From contig NZ_CP120997.1 in the NCBI RefSeq assembly GCF_030719295.1, positions 186,001-250,000 of the forward strand: a stretch of 64,000 nt of DNA. The letters are read 5' to 3'. The position numbers and the translations under genes were made by a program. Origin of the DNA: Streptomyces sp. Mut1. GTDB lineage: Bacteria > Actinomycetota > Actinomycetes > Streptomycetales > Streptomycetaceae. The notes under the pieces were generated by a model. The model was not told where the DNA came from, did not search any database, and was given only the letters and a program-made list of their open reading frames with translations. This document shows positions 39,710 to 48,882 of this stretch, one piece after another. Position 1 is the first letter of the stretch. Every line of letters starts with the position of its first letter.

Positions 39710-41884
39710 ATGTCGTTGCACCCTTTCGACCCTCTGGTCATCCGTCACACCCACCGCCTGCCCGCCCCGTCCGGGCCCGCCGGGCAAGGCGACGGCGCCG
39801 CGCGGCAGTTGGACATCGCGTTGATGTCCGTGGGCTTCAAGCTCTCGGCCGGCGTGCTGGAGCGTCTGTCGGCCCTGTCCGAGGACACCGTGGCCGAGAC
39901 AGCCACCCGCACGCTGGACGTCGTGCGGCAGATGGTGGGCGACCATGTCCAGCACAACACGTACTTCCGTGACTTCCCCGCGGGTGTGCCGGACACCTTC
40001 GACTTCTGGAGGGAGTGCATCACCGACGCGCTCCTGGACGGCACCTCGCGCGCCGGCGCGATCGAGCAGCTGCGCACGGGGCTGGTCGATCTGCTGACCC
40101 TGCCGTCGTACGGCAACTACCGGCACTCGTACGCCGAGATGCTCGCCGCGCACGACGAGTTGACGGCTGCCGCCGGCGACCGGATGACGGTCCTGCACCT
40201 GGGCGGGACCTCGGAAGAGGAGGTCACCGCGCTCTACCTCGCCCTCGCGGGCAGCAGCACCCCGCTGGGCGAGGAGGGCCTGCGCGACCTCGCCGCGCTG
40301 GCCGCGCACTGTGCGGACGGGCCGCAGCCGGAGGCCGTACCCGTGCGCGAGAACAGGGCCGTCGTCAACGCCGGCCGTCTCGCGGCCGGCCGGGACCTTC
40401 TGCTGGACACCGTCACCGATGTGCTCCGCCTGGCCTGCGCCCTGAGCGACGGTGATGTGACCCTGGTGGAACCGACCCGCTTCCGGTCGCTGTCCCGGCC
40501 GGTGCGCCGGGCGCTGCTGGCCGGGCTCGACGCCGTGGTCGCGGCGGCGCCCGGCAAGCTCGCCGACGTGCCGGCCCATCGTGAGGCGTTCAAGCGTCTC
40601 GGCGAGCGCCTGCATCCGCACGAGTACCCGAACCGGCCGCATGCCGCCGAGGTCTTCGCCGTGGCCCGGGGCGAGCGGGAGGCCCGGTCCCTCGACAGCC
40701 GCGTCGAGGAGCTGCTCGGCGCCGATGACGTGACCGGCGCGGCGCGGCTGCTGGCGGCCGCCCCGGGCAAGCTGTTCCGCTCGCTGGACCGTCTGCTGCG
40801 CTTGTGCCGTACAGACGGCGAACGCGATGCGGTCGTGGCCGCCGCCGGGCAGGCCGCCCCGCACGTGTCGGGCAGGGTCCTGCTGTCGGTCCGTGAGCAC
40901 CTGCACAACCGGACCGGGGCACCGGGCGGGCGCCGTGTCTTCGTCAATCAGCGCGCCCGTGCCTGGGTCGCCACCGACACCCGTCCGCCGGTACCGCGGC
41001 CCGGGATCGAACGCCTGATCGCGGCGCTGGACGCGGAGACGAGCCGCCGCCTGCCGGAGGCCGGGCACCTGCTGATCGACCCGGATGTCCTGGATGTGGC
41101 GCTCCCGCTCAGCGGCAAGTCGACGGCCGAGGGCCTCGGGGTGCTCCCCCGCGGCTCCCTGACCCCCGTCGACGGTGAGCTGCTGCGCTTCTTCGTCCAC
41201 TGGAGGCAGACGGAGCACGACACCGACTTCGACCTGTCCGCGCTGATGCTCGACGCCGACTACGAGACGGTGTGCTGGCTGTCGTACACCGCGCTCACCG
41301 AGGTCGGGGGCGAACACTCCGGTGACATCACGGAAGCCCCCGAAGGCGCCTCGGAGTTCATCAACCTGCGTCTGGACGCCGTACGCGGTGACTTCATCGT
41401 CCCGCAGGTCAACATCTTCTCCGGGGAGAGCTTCGAGGCCGTCGAGGAGTCGTTCTTCGGGTTCATGACCCGCGACGCCGAGCAGGCGGGCCGCCCGTTC
41501 GAGCCGCGTACGGTCCGCATGAAGTCCGAACTGCGCGGGCCGGGCAGGGTTGCCCTGCCGCTGGCATTCCTGCGCGGCCCCGACGGCGGCTGGCGGGCCA
41601 GGTGGCTCCACCTGTACCTGGCGGGCAGCCCGTACGCGAACCGCGTCGAGGGCAACCGGGTGTCCGTGGCGACCCTGGTGCGCGGCGTCGTCGAGCGCGA
41701 CTACCTGACGGTCCGCTACCTCACCGGTCTGATGGCGGGGCGTGGAGCGGCCACCACGCTGTGGGACGGGGTGACGGTGCCGGACGGCCCGGTCACGTAC
41801 ATCGGTCTGGAACGCCCGGACGGCCTGCACCCGGACTCCGTGATCGTCACTCCGGCACATCTGCGCGACCTGATCCCCGCGTGA
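39710..41884 (+). CDS. Large protein with C-terminal TerD-like domain
   Basis: A 724-aa soluble protein. Residues about 1-490 are mostly helical and unassigned. Residues about 500-660 resemble the TerD (tellurium resistance/stress) fold: DTDFDLSALMLDADYETVCWLSYT, then GGEHSGDITEAPEGASEFINLRLDAV and a GDFIVPQVNIFSGESF strand-loop. TerD domains bind calcium and occur in stress and phage-defence-linked operons, but no other ter genes are nearby. The ATG at 39710 is chosen from the MSLHPFDPLVIR start; its ribosome site is weak. Confidence 0.72.
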   Translation: MSLHPFDPLVIRHTHRLPAPSGPAGQGDGAARQLDIALMSVGFKLSAGVLERLSALSEDTVAETATRTLDVVRQMVGDHVQHNTYFRDFPAGVPDTFDFWRECITDALLDGTSRAGAIEQLRTGLVDLLTLPSYGNYRHSYAEMLAAHDELTAAAGDRMTVLHLGGTSEEEVTALYLALAGSSTPLGEEGLRDLAALAAHCADGPQPEAVPVRENRAVVNAGRLAAGRDLLLDTVTDVLRLACALSDGDVTLVEPTRFRSLSRPVRRALLAGLDAVVAAAPGKLADVPAHREAFKRLGERLHPHEYPNRPHAAEVFAVARGEREARSLDSRVEELLGADDVTGAARLLAAAPGKLFRSLDRLLRLCRTDGERDAVVAAAGQAAPHVSGRVLLSVREHLHNRTGAPGGRRVFVNQRARAWVATDTRPPVPRPGIERLIAALDAETSRRLPEAGHLLIDPDVLDVALPLSGKSTAEGLGVLPRGSLTPVDGELLRFFVHWRQTEHDTDFDLSALMLDADYETVCWLSYTALTEVGGEHSGDITEAPEGASEFINLRLDAVRGDFIVPQVNIFSGESFEAVEESFFGFMTRDAEQAGRPFEPRTVRMKSELRGPGRVALPLAFLRGPDGGWRARWLHLYLAGSPYANRVEGNRVSVATLVRGVVERDYLTVRYLTGLMAGRGAATTLWDGVTVPDGPVTYIGLERPDGLHPDSVIVTPAHLRDLIPA

Positions 41885-42105
41885 CTGGTAGCGTCGGTCC
41901 CGGCGAGGCCATGGGAGGACTTCCTTCTCACACCTTCGATTAGTCCTTCCGCTTTCCTCGCCCTCGACGTGACGCCGTACAGGGTGGCTCGCCGCCCGGT
42001 GGGGCGATACTGATCGTGACGGTCGTCCCGCCGGTGGACCGAGGTCGGATGCCGGCTGGACCGACCGGGACAGAGCTCTGCCGACGTCTGCGAGGGGAGC
42101 CGTTC

Positions 42106-42708
42106 ATGACCACGGCGAAAGACCTGTTCATCACCGCCATGGACCCGAAGGCGGAACACCCCGTCGGACAGGGCGACCTCTCACTCGCACTCGCGGGAGC
42201 GGAACTGATCGACCTCATCGGCGCGGGAGCGGCCGGCCTGGACGGTGACCGCGTCGTGGCGGGCGGTCCCCCGGAGCCGGAGGACCGGCTCCTGGCCGAG
42301 GCCGCCGCCGCGCTCACCCGGCAGGGGCCCCACGAGCGGATCGACGACTGGCTGTGGCGCCGGGGCCGGGATCTCGCGGCCGCGTACCAGGCCGCCCTGG
42401 AGGCGGACGGCGAGCTGAACCCGAAGCGGGGCCGCCGGCTGTCCTTCGGCGCGGAACGCGTGGAGGCCGCCGATACGCCCGCGCGCCGCCGGGCGGCCGC
42501 CCGCTGGGAGGAGAGGGAGCCCGTCCTGACCGCTCTTGCCTCGGCGGTGGGCATCGAGAGCGAGCGGTCCGACGAGGAGACCGATCTCGGTGACGAGGTG
42601 ACGGTCGTGGTGGCCGGCGTCCATGACGCGGTGATGGAGCTGGAGGCCGTACGCCAGAGGCGCTCCATCGAGAACGCCGCCTTCGCCAACGTGTGGCGCG
42701 GACCCTGA
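42106..42708 (+). CDS. GPP34 family (GOLPH3-like) phosphoprotein
   Basis: A 200-aa protein with the GOLPH3/VPS74-like pattern of bacterial GPP34 proteins: TAKDLFITAMDP at the start, GDLSLALAGAELIDLIGAGAAGLDGDRVV (about 27-55), then alternating helices. Eukaryotic relatives bind phosphoinositides; the bacterial role is unknown, and Streptomyces genomes often hold many copies. The ATG at 42106 follows GAGGGGAG by 5 bases. The longer frame from 42016 lacks a site. Confidence 0.82.
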   Translation: MTTAKDLFITAMDPKAEHPVGQGDLSLALAGAELIDLIGAGAAGLDGDRVVAGGPPEPEDRLLAEAAAALTRQGPHERIDDWLWRRGRDLAAAYQAALEADGELNPKRGRRLSFGAERVEAADTPARRRAAARWEEREPVLTALASAVGIESERSDEETDLGDEVTVVVAGVHDAVMELEAVRQRRSIENAAFANVWRGP

Positions 42709-42727
42709 CCTTGCACGCCGCCGGAGC

Positions 42728-42746
42728 CGCCCGAGGACGTCGGGCG
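42728..42746. terminator. Short GC hairpin between convergent genes
   Basis: CGCCCGA (42728-42734) pairs with TCGGGCG (42740-42746) around a 5-base loop, 20 bases after the GPP34 stop. There is no T-run, so terminator function is likely but weakly supported. Confidence 0.4.
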
Positions 42747-42810
42747 TCCCCGTAGCGGGTCTTGCCGCCGATACGGGCTTCGGTGGTCCCCTTCCTCCCC
42801 CGTGGGCCCG

Positions 42811-43440
42811 TCAGCCGGGGAGTGCGTCGACGGTGCGGGCGACGGGGGCGAAGAGGTCGCCGATGGCGGTGAGGGCCGCGGTCTTGAGCGCGGCGGCCGG
42901 CAGGACCGTGCCGTCGGGTGCGGTGAGGCTGCGGGTGGCGGTGGCCTCGGCGACGACGGCGGGCCGGTAGCCGAGGTTGAAGGCCCCCTGAGCGGTGTAG
43001 TTGACGCACATGTGGGTCATGAAGCCGGCGAGGACCAGCTCCTTGCCGCTGCCGGGCGCCGCGCCCAGGGCGGTCAGGGTCTTCTCCAGTTCGGTCCGGT
43101 GGAAGGAGTCGGGGAAGTGCTTGACCACCACCGTCTCGCCCTCCCTGGGGGCCACCTCGTCGCTGATGGCACCGATGCGGGCGCGGATGTCGTACGCGGA
43201 GCCCTCACCGCCGTCGTGGACGACGTGGATGACGGGGGTGCCGGCGGCCCTGGCCCGTTCCAGCAGGCGGGCACAGGCGGCGACGGCCTCCTCGGCACCC
43301 TCCAGGGCCATGACGCCGGTGCGGTAGGTGTTCTGGACGTCGATGAGGATCAGGACGGAGTCGCTCAGCCGGGGCAGCCGGGTTTCCGCGCCCGTGACCT
43401 CGCGCAGCGTCGGGGACGGCCGGTGGGTGGCGGTGTTCAT
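42811..43440 (-). CDS. Isochorismatase-family cysteine hydrolase
   Basis: A 209-aa hydrolase. The catalytic triad is readable: Asp in LILIDVQNTY (about residue 34), Lys in VVVKHFPDSF (about 107), and Cys in AGFMTHMCVNYTA (about 140). Family members cleave isochorismate, nicotinamide or similar amides. The ATG at 43440 has GAGAAAGG upstream. It lies 91 bases after a GlxA-type regulator on the same strand, a common pairing in which the regulator controls the hydrolase. Confidence 0.88.
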   Translation of the reverse strand: MNTATHRPSPTLREVTGAETRLPRLSDSVLILIDVQNTYRTGVMALEGAEEAVAACARLLERARAAGTPVIHVVHDGGEGSAYDIRARIGAISDEVAPREGETVVVKHFPDSFHRTELEKTLTALGAAPGSGKELVLAGFMTHMCVNYTAQGAFNLGYRPAVVAEATATRSLTAPDGTVLPAAALKTAALTAIGDLFAPVARTVDALPG

Positions 43441-43531
43441 GGTGTGCCTTTCTCGGGGATGCGGGCAGGGCGGAGCTGTCCGCCCCGCGTGGGCGGGAAG
43501 AAGTCGCGGGTGACGGTGGAAGGCCGACGCG

Positions 43532-44524
43532 TCAGGCCGGCCCGGTGCGGAAGCGGCGGCGGTAGGCGGCGGGGGTCGTGGCGAGCTGCCGTCGGAACAC
43601 CCGGTGCAGGGTCTCCGCCGAGCCGAGCCCGGCCGTCGCCGCGACACGGTCGAGCGGGTCATCGGTCGTCTCCAGCAGCCGGCGGGCCGCCTCGACCCGG
43701 GCGGCCTCCACATAGGCGGCCGCGGAGACGCCGGTCTCCTGTGTGAAGACCCGGGCGAAATGCCGCTCGCTCAGACACATCCGCCCGGCGAGCACCTCCG
43801 CACGGAGGTCCGCGTCGAGGTGGTCGGCGATCCACAGCCGCAGGTCGTCGATGTCGCGCCGCGAGGAGGCAGGCCTGCTGAGGGGAACGGAGAACTGGCT
43901 CTGCCCGCCCTGCCGCTTGAGGTACATCACCAGTTGCCGCGCCACGGCCAGCGCGACGTCCTCGCCCCGGTCCTCGGCCACCAGGGCGAGTGCGAGATCC
44001 AGGCAGGCGCTGATGCCGGCCCCGGTCCACACCCGGCCCCGGTCGGCACGGACGAAGATCGGGTCCGCGTCGACGGTGACCTCCGGGTGCGCGGCGGCGA
44101 GCTGCGCGGCCGTCGACCAGTGGGTGGTGGCCGTTCTGCCGTCGAGGAGTCCGGCCGCGGCCAGCAGGTGTGCGCCCACGCACACGGACGCCACCCGACG
44201 GGCGTGCCGGGCGGTCTCCTTGACCCACGCCACGATGTCCTGGTCGATCCGGGCGACGGGGCCGTCGTCGGTCATGTCGACCGCGCCGGGCACCAGCAGG
44301 GTGTCCACCTGCCCGCCGACCTCGGCGAAGGTCAGGTCGGGGACCAGCCGGACACCCGCCGATGTCCGTACCGCGCCCGCTTCGGGGGCGGCGAGCCGGA
44401 CCTCGTAGTCGGCGCGGCCCCCGCCGGCCCGGTTGGCCAGGGCGAAGACCTCGGCGGGGCCGGCGACGTCGAGGAGGTCGACGCCGGGGAAGACCGCGAT
44501 GACGACGCGGTGTGGGGTGGGCAT
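43532..44524 (-). CDS. GlxA-type AraC-family transcriptional regulator
   Basis: A 330-aa protein. Residues about 1-185 are a DJ-1/PfpI-like domain (VVIAVFPGVDLLDVAGPAEVF; RRVASVCVGAHLLAAAGLLDGRTATTHW with the nucleophile-elbow Cys). Residues about 220-325 are an AraC/XylS DNA-binding domain (LAGRMCLSERHFARVFTQETG and VAATAGLGSAETLHRVFRRQ). It probably regulates the isochorismatase-family gene that follows in the same orientation. Confidence 0.92.
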   Translation of the reverse strand: MPTPHRVVIAVFPGVDLLDVAGPAEVFALANRAGGGRADYEVRLAAPEAGAVRTSAGVRLVPDLTFAEVGGQVDTLLVPGAVDMTDDGPVARIDQDIVAWVKETARHARRVASVCVGAHLLAAAGLLDGRTATTHWSTAAQLAAAHPEVTVDADPIFVRADRGRVWTGAGISACLDLALALVAEDRGEDVALAVARQLVMYLKRQGGQSQFSVPLSRPASSRRDIDDLRLWIADHLDADLRAEVLAGRMCLSERHFARVFTQETGVSAAAYVEAARVEAARRLLETTDDPLDRVAATAGLGSAETLHRVFRRQLATTPAAYRRRFRTGPA

Positions 44525-44706
44525 GGACCCATCGTCGTCAGGATCCGGGGTGGCCGCAATGACGGTTGACTGTCACATCCGGACATGCGGGCACCGGGCG
44601 GCCGGGCACCCGGGCGGCCCCGGGGCGGCGGCGGTTCGAGATGCGGGCGCGGGGCGGCGCTGATTCGCTGGAGTGGTCGGCTCTCCATCGAGAACCAGGA
44701 GTGATC

Positions 44707-44895
44707 ATGAGCGTTGCGGACGAAACCGGCGGCCGCGCCGAGCGGATCCGGGCCAAGGCGCGGGAGATGCAGGAGGCCGCCGATCGTGCGTCCGACCCGC
44801 AGGAGCGCCGGCGCCTCCAGGACAAGGCGCGCCGGCTCCGGGAGCGGAGCGACCAGGTGACCACCAAGGGCGACCACGGGACGAACCCGCTCTGA
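44707..44895 (+). CDS. Small charged coiled-coil protein (DUF6381-like)
   Basis: A 62-aa protein, strongly charged and helical (RAERIRAKAREMQEAADRAS, then DPQERRRLQDKARRLRERSDQ). It matches the pattern of small Streptomyces proteins annotated as DUF6381. No function is known; a coiled coil is likely. The ATG at 44707 has a good CAGGAG site 6 bases upstream. It is convergent with the DUF6221 gene, 38 bases away. Confidence 0.78.
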   Translation: MSVADETGGRAERIRAKAREMQEAADRASDPQERRRLQDKARRLRERSDQVTTKGDHGTNPL

Positions 44896-44933
44896 CCCGC
44901 GGTGCCACCGGAGCGGGCCGGCGGCCCCGGGGG

Positions 44934-45332
44934 TCACTGGGTGAAACGGGGCAGCCATTTCACCTGGTAGTCGGGGTGCCCGGCGTGTTCGGCGGCCATC
45001 TGCCGGACCGCGAAGCCCAGGCCGAAGGCCCGGCCCGAGGCGAAATCGCGCTGCGGCCGGTCGATGTCGAGGGCGGCGACCTCGGTGTACTCGTCCAGGA
45101 GGACCCGGTTGGTCTCGATGCGCTGGAGGGTGCGGGCCGGGTCCTGCCGGGCGATGTGACGGTCGTAGCCGTGGTTGCGCAGGGTGAAGGCGATCGCACC
45201 GCCGCGGTCGTGGATCTCGCCGGGCACCTCGGCCGGGCAGCGCCACCCCTCGCCGCCCGCTGCCCGCGCTGCCTGCTCTTCCTCGTCGAGGCGTGCCCGG
45301 ACGAACGCGACGAGGCCTGAGTTGTCTGTCAT
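44934..45332 (-). CDS. DUF6221 family protein
   Basis: A 132-aa protein of the actinobacterial DUF6221 type: LVAFVRARLDEEEQAARAA at the N-terminus, HIARQDPARTLQRIETNRVLLDEY in the middle, and GFAVRQMAAEHAGHPDY near the end. It is abundant in Streptomyces, often near mobile or regulatory genes, and its function is unknown. The ATG at 45332 is preceded by GGAAGGA at about 10 bases. Confidence 0.82.
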   Translation of the reverse strand: MTDNSGLVAFVRARLDEEEQAARAAGGEGWRCPAEVPGEIHDRGGAIAFTLRNHGYDRHIARQDPARTLQRIETNRVLLDEYTEVAALDIDRPQRDFASGRAFGLGFAVRQMAAEHAGHPDYQVKWLPRFTQ

Positions 45333-45501
45333 AGGTTCTGCATCCTTCCGCTCGACCCCACCCCTCAGGGGCCGAGCTGGACACTATCCCGCCACGCGCG
45401 CCAGGTCCCGCAGCTGCTCACGCCACGCGATCCGGGTCCCGCGCCGGCCGGTGGCGCGCCGCCCCGGGGCAGCGCCCACCGGCCGCGGTGTTCCCGCCGT
45501 C

Positions 45502-45948
45502 TCAGTGGCCGCCGTCGACCGGCTCCAGTACGAAGACGGGGATCTCCCGGTCCGTCTTCTTCTGGTAGTCGGCGTAGTCGGGGAACGCCTCGACCGCGCG
45601 CTCCCACCAGAGCGCCTTCTCCTCGCCGGTCACCTCACGGGCGGTCATGTCCCGGCGCACCGGCCCGTCCTGGAGCTCCGCGCGCGGGTCGGCGACGAGG
45701 TTGTGGTACCAGACCGGGTGCTTCGGGGCGCCGCCCTGGGAGGCGACCACCGCGTACCGGCCGTCGTGCTCGACGCGCATGAGGGGCGTCTTGCGGATCT
45801 TCCCGCTCTTGGCGCCGACGGTCGTCAGGACGATGACCGGCATGCCGCGCATCGTCGTCCCCTCCGTTCCCCCCGAGCTCTCGTACTGCTCGACCTGGTC
45901 ACGGACCCACTGTGCGGGGCTCGGCTGGTACTCGCCCTGAAGAGGCAT
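45502..45948 (-). CDS. Deazaflavin (F420)-dependent nitroreductase family protein
   Basis: A 148-aa split-beta-barrel protein of the Ddn/DUF385 family. The conserved block [19 protein letters not shown] (about 41-59) and [22 protein letters not shown] (about 67-88) are diagnostic. Relatives use reduced F420 to reduce quinones, nitro compounds or enones. The ATG at 45948 is at the conserved [19 protein letters not shown] start. It is a single gene, with the GNAT gene 125 bases upstream on the same strand. Confidence 0.88.
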   Translation of the reverse strand: MPLQGEYQPSPAQWVRDQVEQYESSGGTEGTTMRGMPVIVLTTVGAKSGKIRKTPLMRVEHDGRYAVVASQGGAPKHPVWYHNLVADPRAELQDGPVRRDMTAREVTGEEKALWWERAVEAFPDYADYQKKTDREIPVFVLEPVDGGH

Positions 45949-46073
45949 GCGTCTTTCCCATCGTCGACGTCCGGCCGGGTCATCTCATCGGCCGCGGCAC
46001 CTCATCATGGCTTCAACGACTTCGGCCTCCGCGAAAGTCCGCCCGGTCGACGTGTCGCACGGATCGGCCGGGT

Positions 46074-46586
46074 TCACTCGGTGTCGACGAAACCCATGGT
46101 GCGGTTCATCCCGATCGCGCTCGCGTTCGCGGGGTGGTGGAACGTACGGATCCGGTGCAGACCGCACAGGCGCGCGAAGTCCATCCCGAACGTCTTCATG
46201 GCGATGGAGATGCCACGGCCCCGGTAAGGAGCCCTCACCCCGGTCATCTCGTTGAACACGAAGCCGGTGTGGCGGGACGTGGCCGCCAGTCCGATCCACT
46301 CCTCGCCGTCGAGGGCGATCACGACACCGCGCGGGTCGTACGACGGTACGTCGAAGCGGCGTGCGCAGAATTCCTCGTACGTGAAGAACTCGCCCCGCTC
46401 CGGAATGTCGGCGGAGCACTCCTTGTTGAGCTCGTACAGCGCGCGGCGGTGCTCCGGGGTGTCGCCCAGCTCCGCGAGCGTGGTCAGCCGGATGCCCTGG
46501 TCCCGGCACCGGGTGACGTAGGCGCCGAACCGTTCGGCGTCGAAGGTCGTGGTGTCGAGTTCGAGCCGCACCCAGTGGTCAGTCAT
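46074..46586 (-). CDS. GNAT-family N-acetyltransferase
   Basis: A 170-aa acyltransferase with the acetyl-CoA binding motif GVRAPYRGRGISIAMK (about 117-132) and the C-terminal NASAIGMNRTMGF block (about 154-166). The substrate is not predictable. It resembles the halves of MshD-like or other two-GNAT enzymes, but a second domain is absent. It is followed by a 125-base gap to the deazaflavin-dependent gene. Confidence 0.85.
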   Translation of the reverse strand: MTDHWVRLELDTTTFDAERFGAYVTRCRDQGIRLTTLAELGDTPEHRRALYELNKECSADIPERGEFFTYEEFCARRFDVPSYDPRGVVIALDGEEWIGLAATSRHTGFVFNEMTGVRAPYRGRGISIAMKTFGMDFARLCGLHRIRTFHHPANASAIGMNRTMGFVDTE

Positions 46587-46627
46587 GTTCCGCCCTCCGC
46601 CCGTGCCGCGTCCCGCGCGACCACCGA

Positions 46628-46655
46628 AGCCCCCACCCTACGCAGGGCGGGGGCT
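46628..46655. terminator. GC-rich hairpin downstream of the polysaccharide monooxygenase gene
   Basis: A 12-base stem with one mismatch (AGCCCCCACCCT at 46628-46639 against AGGGCGGGGGCT at 46644-46655) around a 4-base loop, 34 bases past the stop of the AA10 gene. On the minus strand it separates that gene from the GNAT gene. Confidence 0.65.
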
Positions 46656-46688
46656 CCTGTTCCCGGTGGGTTCCGGTGACGGGTGTCG

Positions 46689-47204
46689 TCAGCTGACGTT
46701 GACGTCGATGCACGCGTAGAAGGCGTTGGCGGTGTCGGCGATGTTCCAGACCGCGAGGACCTTCTGCTTGCCCGAGAGGTTGCCGAAGTCCACCTGGTGG
46801 GTGACGGTCGCGCCGGGCTGGGCGCCGTTGTCGTTGAACTCCGCGATCTTCTGGCCGGACGCGAAGTACTGCCAGGTACTGGTGGCGTGACGGGCGGTCA
46901 GTACCCACTGGAACGAGGTGCTCCGGCTCACCGGGGTGACCTGCCAGCCCTTGGAGTCGTCGTCCAGCTCGGCGAAGCCGCTGTTGCCGCCGCTGCAGCT
47001 GGTCAGCCCCTTGGGGCCCTCCACGCTCTGCGGTTCGTACGTGATGGAGCCGCAGCTGACGGTCCCGGCGGCGCACTGGGCCTGCCGGCTGGGCGGTGAC
47101 GAGATGTAGCCGTGGGCGCTGGCGGAGCCGGTCGGCAGGGTGAGCGCGAGTACGGGGGCGAGTACGGCCCCGACGGCCGCGGCGGTCTTCCTTTTCGCGT
47201 GCAT
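46689..47204 (-). CDS. Secreted lytic polysaccharide monooxygenase (AA10, chitin-type)
   Basis: A 171-aa precursor. The signal peptide is about 30 residues and cleavage after SASA exposes His-1 (HGYISSPPSRQ), the first copper-brace ligand. The second ligand is in LTARHATSTWQYF (about residue 107). The catalytic domain has the size of single-domain Streptomyces chitin-active AA10 enzymes, with no added binding module. It cleaves crystalline chitin (or cellulose) oxidatively outside the cell. The ATG at 47204 has GAAGGAG 6 bases upstream. A DasR-like operator lies about 160 bases upstream, consistent with aminosugar control. Confidence 0.93.
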   Translation of the reverse strand: MHAKRKTAAAVGAVLAPVLALTLPTGSASAHGYISSPPSRQAQCAAGTVSCGSITYEPQSVEGPKGLTSCSGGNSGFAELDDDSKGWQVTPVSRSTSFQWVLTARHATSTWQYFASGQKIAEFNDNGAQPGATVTHQVDFGNLSGKQKVLAVWNIADTANAFYACIDVNVS

Positions 47205-47542
47205 GCTTCTCCTTCACATGAGGCGTCGCTGCGCGCGGACTGTGGGGAGTCCGAAAGCGGCAGACCGGCCTCTCAGGTGTGGGGCCAAGAGGTGCGAAGG
47301 GCACGGCAGAACCATGACCGGACACCCCTGCGTAGGGGGTGGCCGGGGCCGGGCCCTGCACTTGGACTAGACCATACCCAGGGAGCAGTGGGCGTCAAGG
47401 GTCCCGCTGGAGAAGCGAGTTGGGGTGGCGGGTGAGGGGCGGGCGGTGCCGGCCGGATTCACACCGGAGGCCGCGGCACCTGCGCCGGTCGCTGTACGAG
47501 GGAGCGGACGGTCCGGTCGCCGCACGCCGTCACCCGCCTCCC
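47205..47542. other. Upstream region of the monooxygenase gene
   Basis: About 340 bases without a gene. It holds a DasR-like site (47363-47374) and the end region of the DinB-like gene. Imperfect GC-rich inverted repeats around 47435-47480 could end transcripts of the upstream gene. No clear -10/-35 boxes were identified. Confidence 0.5.
47363..47374. promoter_or_regulatory. DasR-responsive element (dre)-like site
   Basis: TGGACTAGACCA differs at one position from the core TGGTCTAGACCA of the DasR operator as I recall it. It lies about 160 bases upstream of a chitin-type AA10 gene. DasR represses chitin and N-acetylglucosamine genes in Streptomyces and releases DNA on binding aminosugar phosphates, so the position makes biological sense. 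Confidence 0.7.
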
Positions 47543-48058
47543 TCACGCCCCGGTGACGCCGTCCAGCCGCTCCCGTACCAGGTCGGCGTGGCCGATGTGG
47601 CGCGCGTACTCGCTGATCATGTGGACGTGGATCAAGCGCAGGGAGTAGACCTCGCCGTTGTGGGTGAAGGTGTCGTCCAGTGAGGCGCCCGCCACGATCT
47701 CGTCGGCGAGCCGGCACTCCTCGACCAGCCGGGCGTAGTCCTCGGCGGCTCGGGCCGGGTCGAGGTCCTCGAAGTCCGCGTCCTTGCCCTTCGCGGGGTC
47801 GTACATCGGCTCCAGCTCCTGGCCGGCGAACCGCTGCCGGAACCAGGTGCGTTCGACCTTGGCCATGTGGCGTACGAGCCCCAGGAGCGCGAGGTTCGAC
47901 GGCGGGACGGTCCGCTCGGCGAGCTGCTCACCGGTCAGGCCGGCGCACTTCTGGAGCAGGGTGGAGCGGAACCAGTTCAGGAATCCGGTGAGCGTCTCCC
48001 GCTCTCCGGCGACGAGCGAGCCGGGCGTACGTGTGGCCTCAGGGGCTGTCCATGTCAT
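47543..48058 (-). CDS. DinB-like/DUF664 family protein
   Basis: A 171-aa four-helix-bundle protein of the DinB/DUF664 superfamily. LTGFLNWFRSTLLQKCAGLTGEQL begins the domain. Likely metal ligands are H in GLVRHMAKVERTWF (about 63) and in HVHMISEYARHIGHADLVRE (about 143-162). Many relatives are thiol-dependent transferases (e.g. mycothiol), but the substrate is unknown. The ATG at 48058 begins MTWTAPEATRTPG. It lies 41 bases after the DUF4389 gene on the same strand, so the two may be co-transcribed. Confidence 0.85.
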   Translation of the reverse strand: MTWTAPEATRTPGSLVAGERETLTGFLNWFRSTLLQKCAGLTGEQLAERTVPPSNLALLGLVRHMAKVERTWFRQRFAGQELEPMYDPAKGKDADFEDLDPARAAEDYARLVEECRLADEIVAGASLDDTFTHNGEVYSLRLIHVHMISEYARHIGHADLVRERLDGVTGA

Positions 48059-48099
48059 CCGGCGATCATGCCCGGGGAGCGGGCGTGCGCACGAACCCT

Positions 48100-48882
48100 T
48101 TACGGCCGCATGCTGTAGCCGCTGTCGTCCGGGGAGGAGCGGGTCACGGACGTCGTGACGCCGCTGATGACCCCGATGACGAGGAAGAGGACCAGCAGCG
48201 CCTTTCCTGCGGTGCTCATGACCAGCGGCCTGGTGGCGGAGCGCGGTTCCTCCTGCGGTACCAGGGCGGCGTCCTCGCCGAACAGGCCCTTGGGGTAGGC
48301 GGGGCTGAGCATCGACAGATAGGCGGACACCCGCATCTCGTAGCGCAGGGTGGCCGCCGTGGCCTCGAACAGGGGCCGGGGCATGCGCCCGAGGATCAGC
48401 GTGATCAGCCACCACAGGATCGCCAGGGCGGACCAGCCGGATGTGGCGAGCCCCTGCACGATCGCCGCGGGGATCACCAGGATCAGGCGGAACAGGACGG
48501 CGAGCCGGTTGAGCCGGGTCGGCCGGACATCGATGCGTACCGGGTAGTGCGGCGGCTGGGTCAGGGTGAAGGGCGGGTAGCTGTCGATGAGCAGCATGCC
48601 GCTCGCGCCCACCCGTGTCCGGTAGGCCAGGACCCCGGCGAGGAAGCGGTAGACGGGTGCGGGCAGCCGGCCGAGCGCCAGGGCGGCGAACCAGCCGAAC
48701 ACGACGGTGAAGAAGGCCGCGATCTCCAGGAAGAACAGCACGACGGCGTGCGGGATCAGCAGGAGCAGCCGGAACAGGATGGTGAGCCTGCGCCGGCGCG
48801 CGGGTTCGGTCACGTCCAGCACGGGCAGGAACTCGGCGGCGTCTCCGGCTCGTCGCCCCGGGCTCCACTGGGCGTCCGTCAT
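48100..48882 (-). CDS. DUF4389 membrane protein
   Basis: A 260-aa protein with two DUF4389-type units. Each has a hydrophobic hairpin (LTILFRLLLLIPHAVVLFFL and LAVLFRLILVIPAAIVQGLA) followed by a second hydrophobic stretch (ILWWLITLILGRMP). A final C-terminal helix (LLVLFLVIGVISGV) makes about five membrane segments. Function unknown. It precedes the DinB-like gene by 41 bases in the same direction. Confidence 0.85.
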   Translation of the reverse strand: MTDAQWSPGRRAGDAAEFLPVLDVTEPARRRRLTILFRLLLLIPHAVVLFFLEIAAFFTVVFGWFAALALGRLPAPVYRFLAGVLAYRTRVGASGMLLIDSYPPFTLTQPPHYPVRIDVRPTRLNRLAVLFRLILVIPAAIVQGLATSGWSALAILWWLITLILGRMPRPLFEATAATLRYEMRVSAYLSMLSPAYPKGLFGEDAALVPQEEPRSATRPLVMSTAGKALLVLFLVIGVISGVTTSVTRSSPDDSGYSMRP

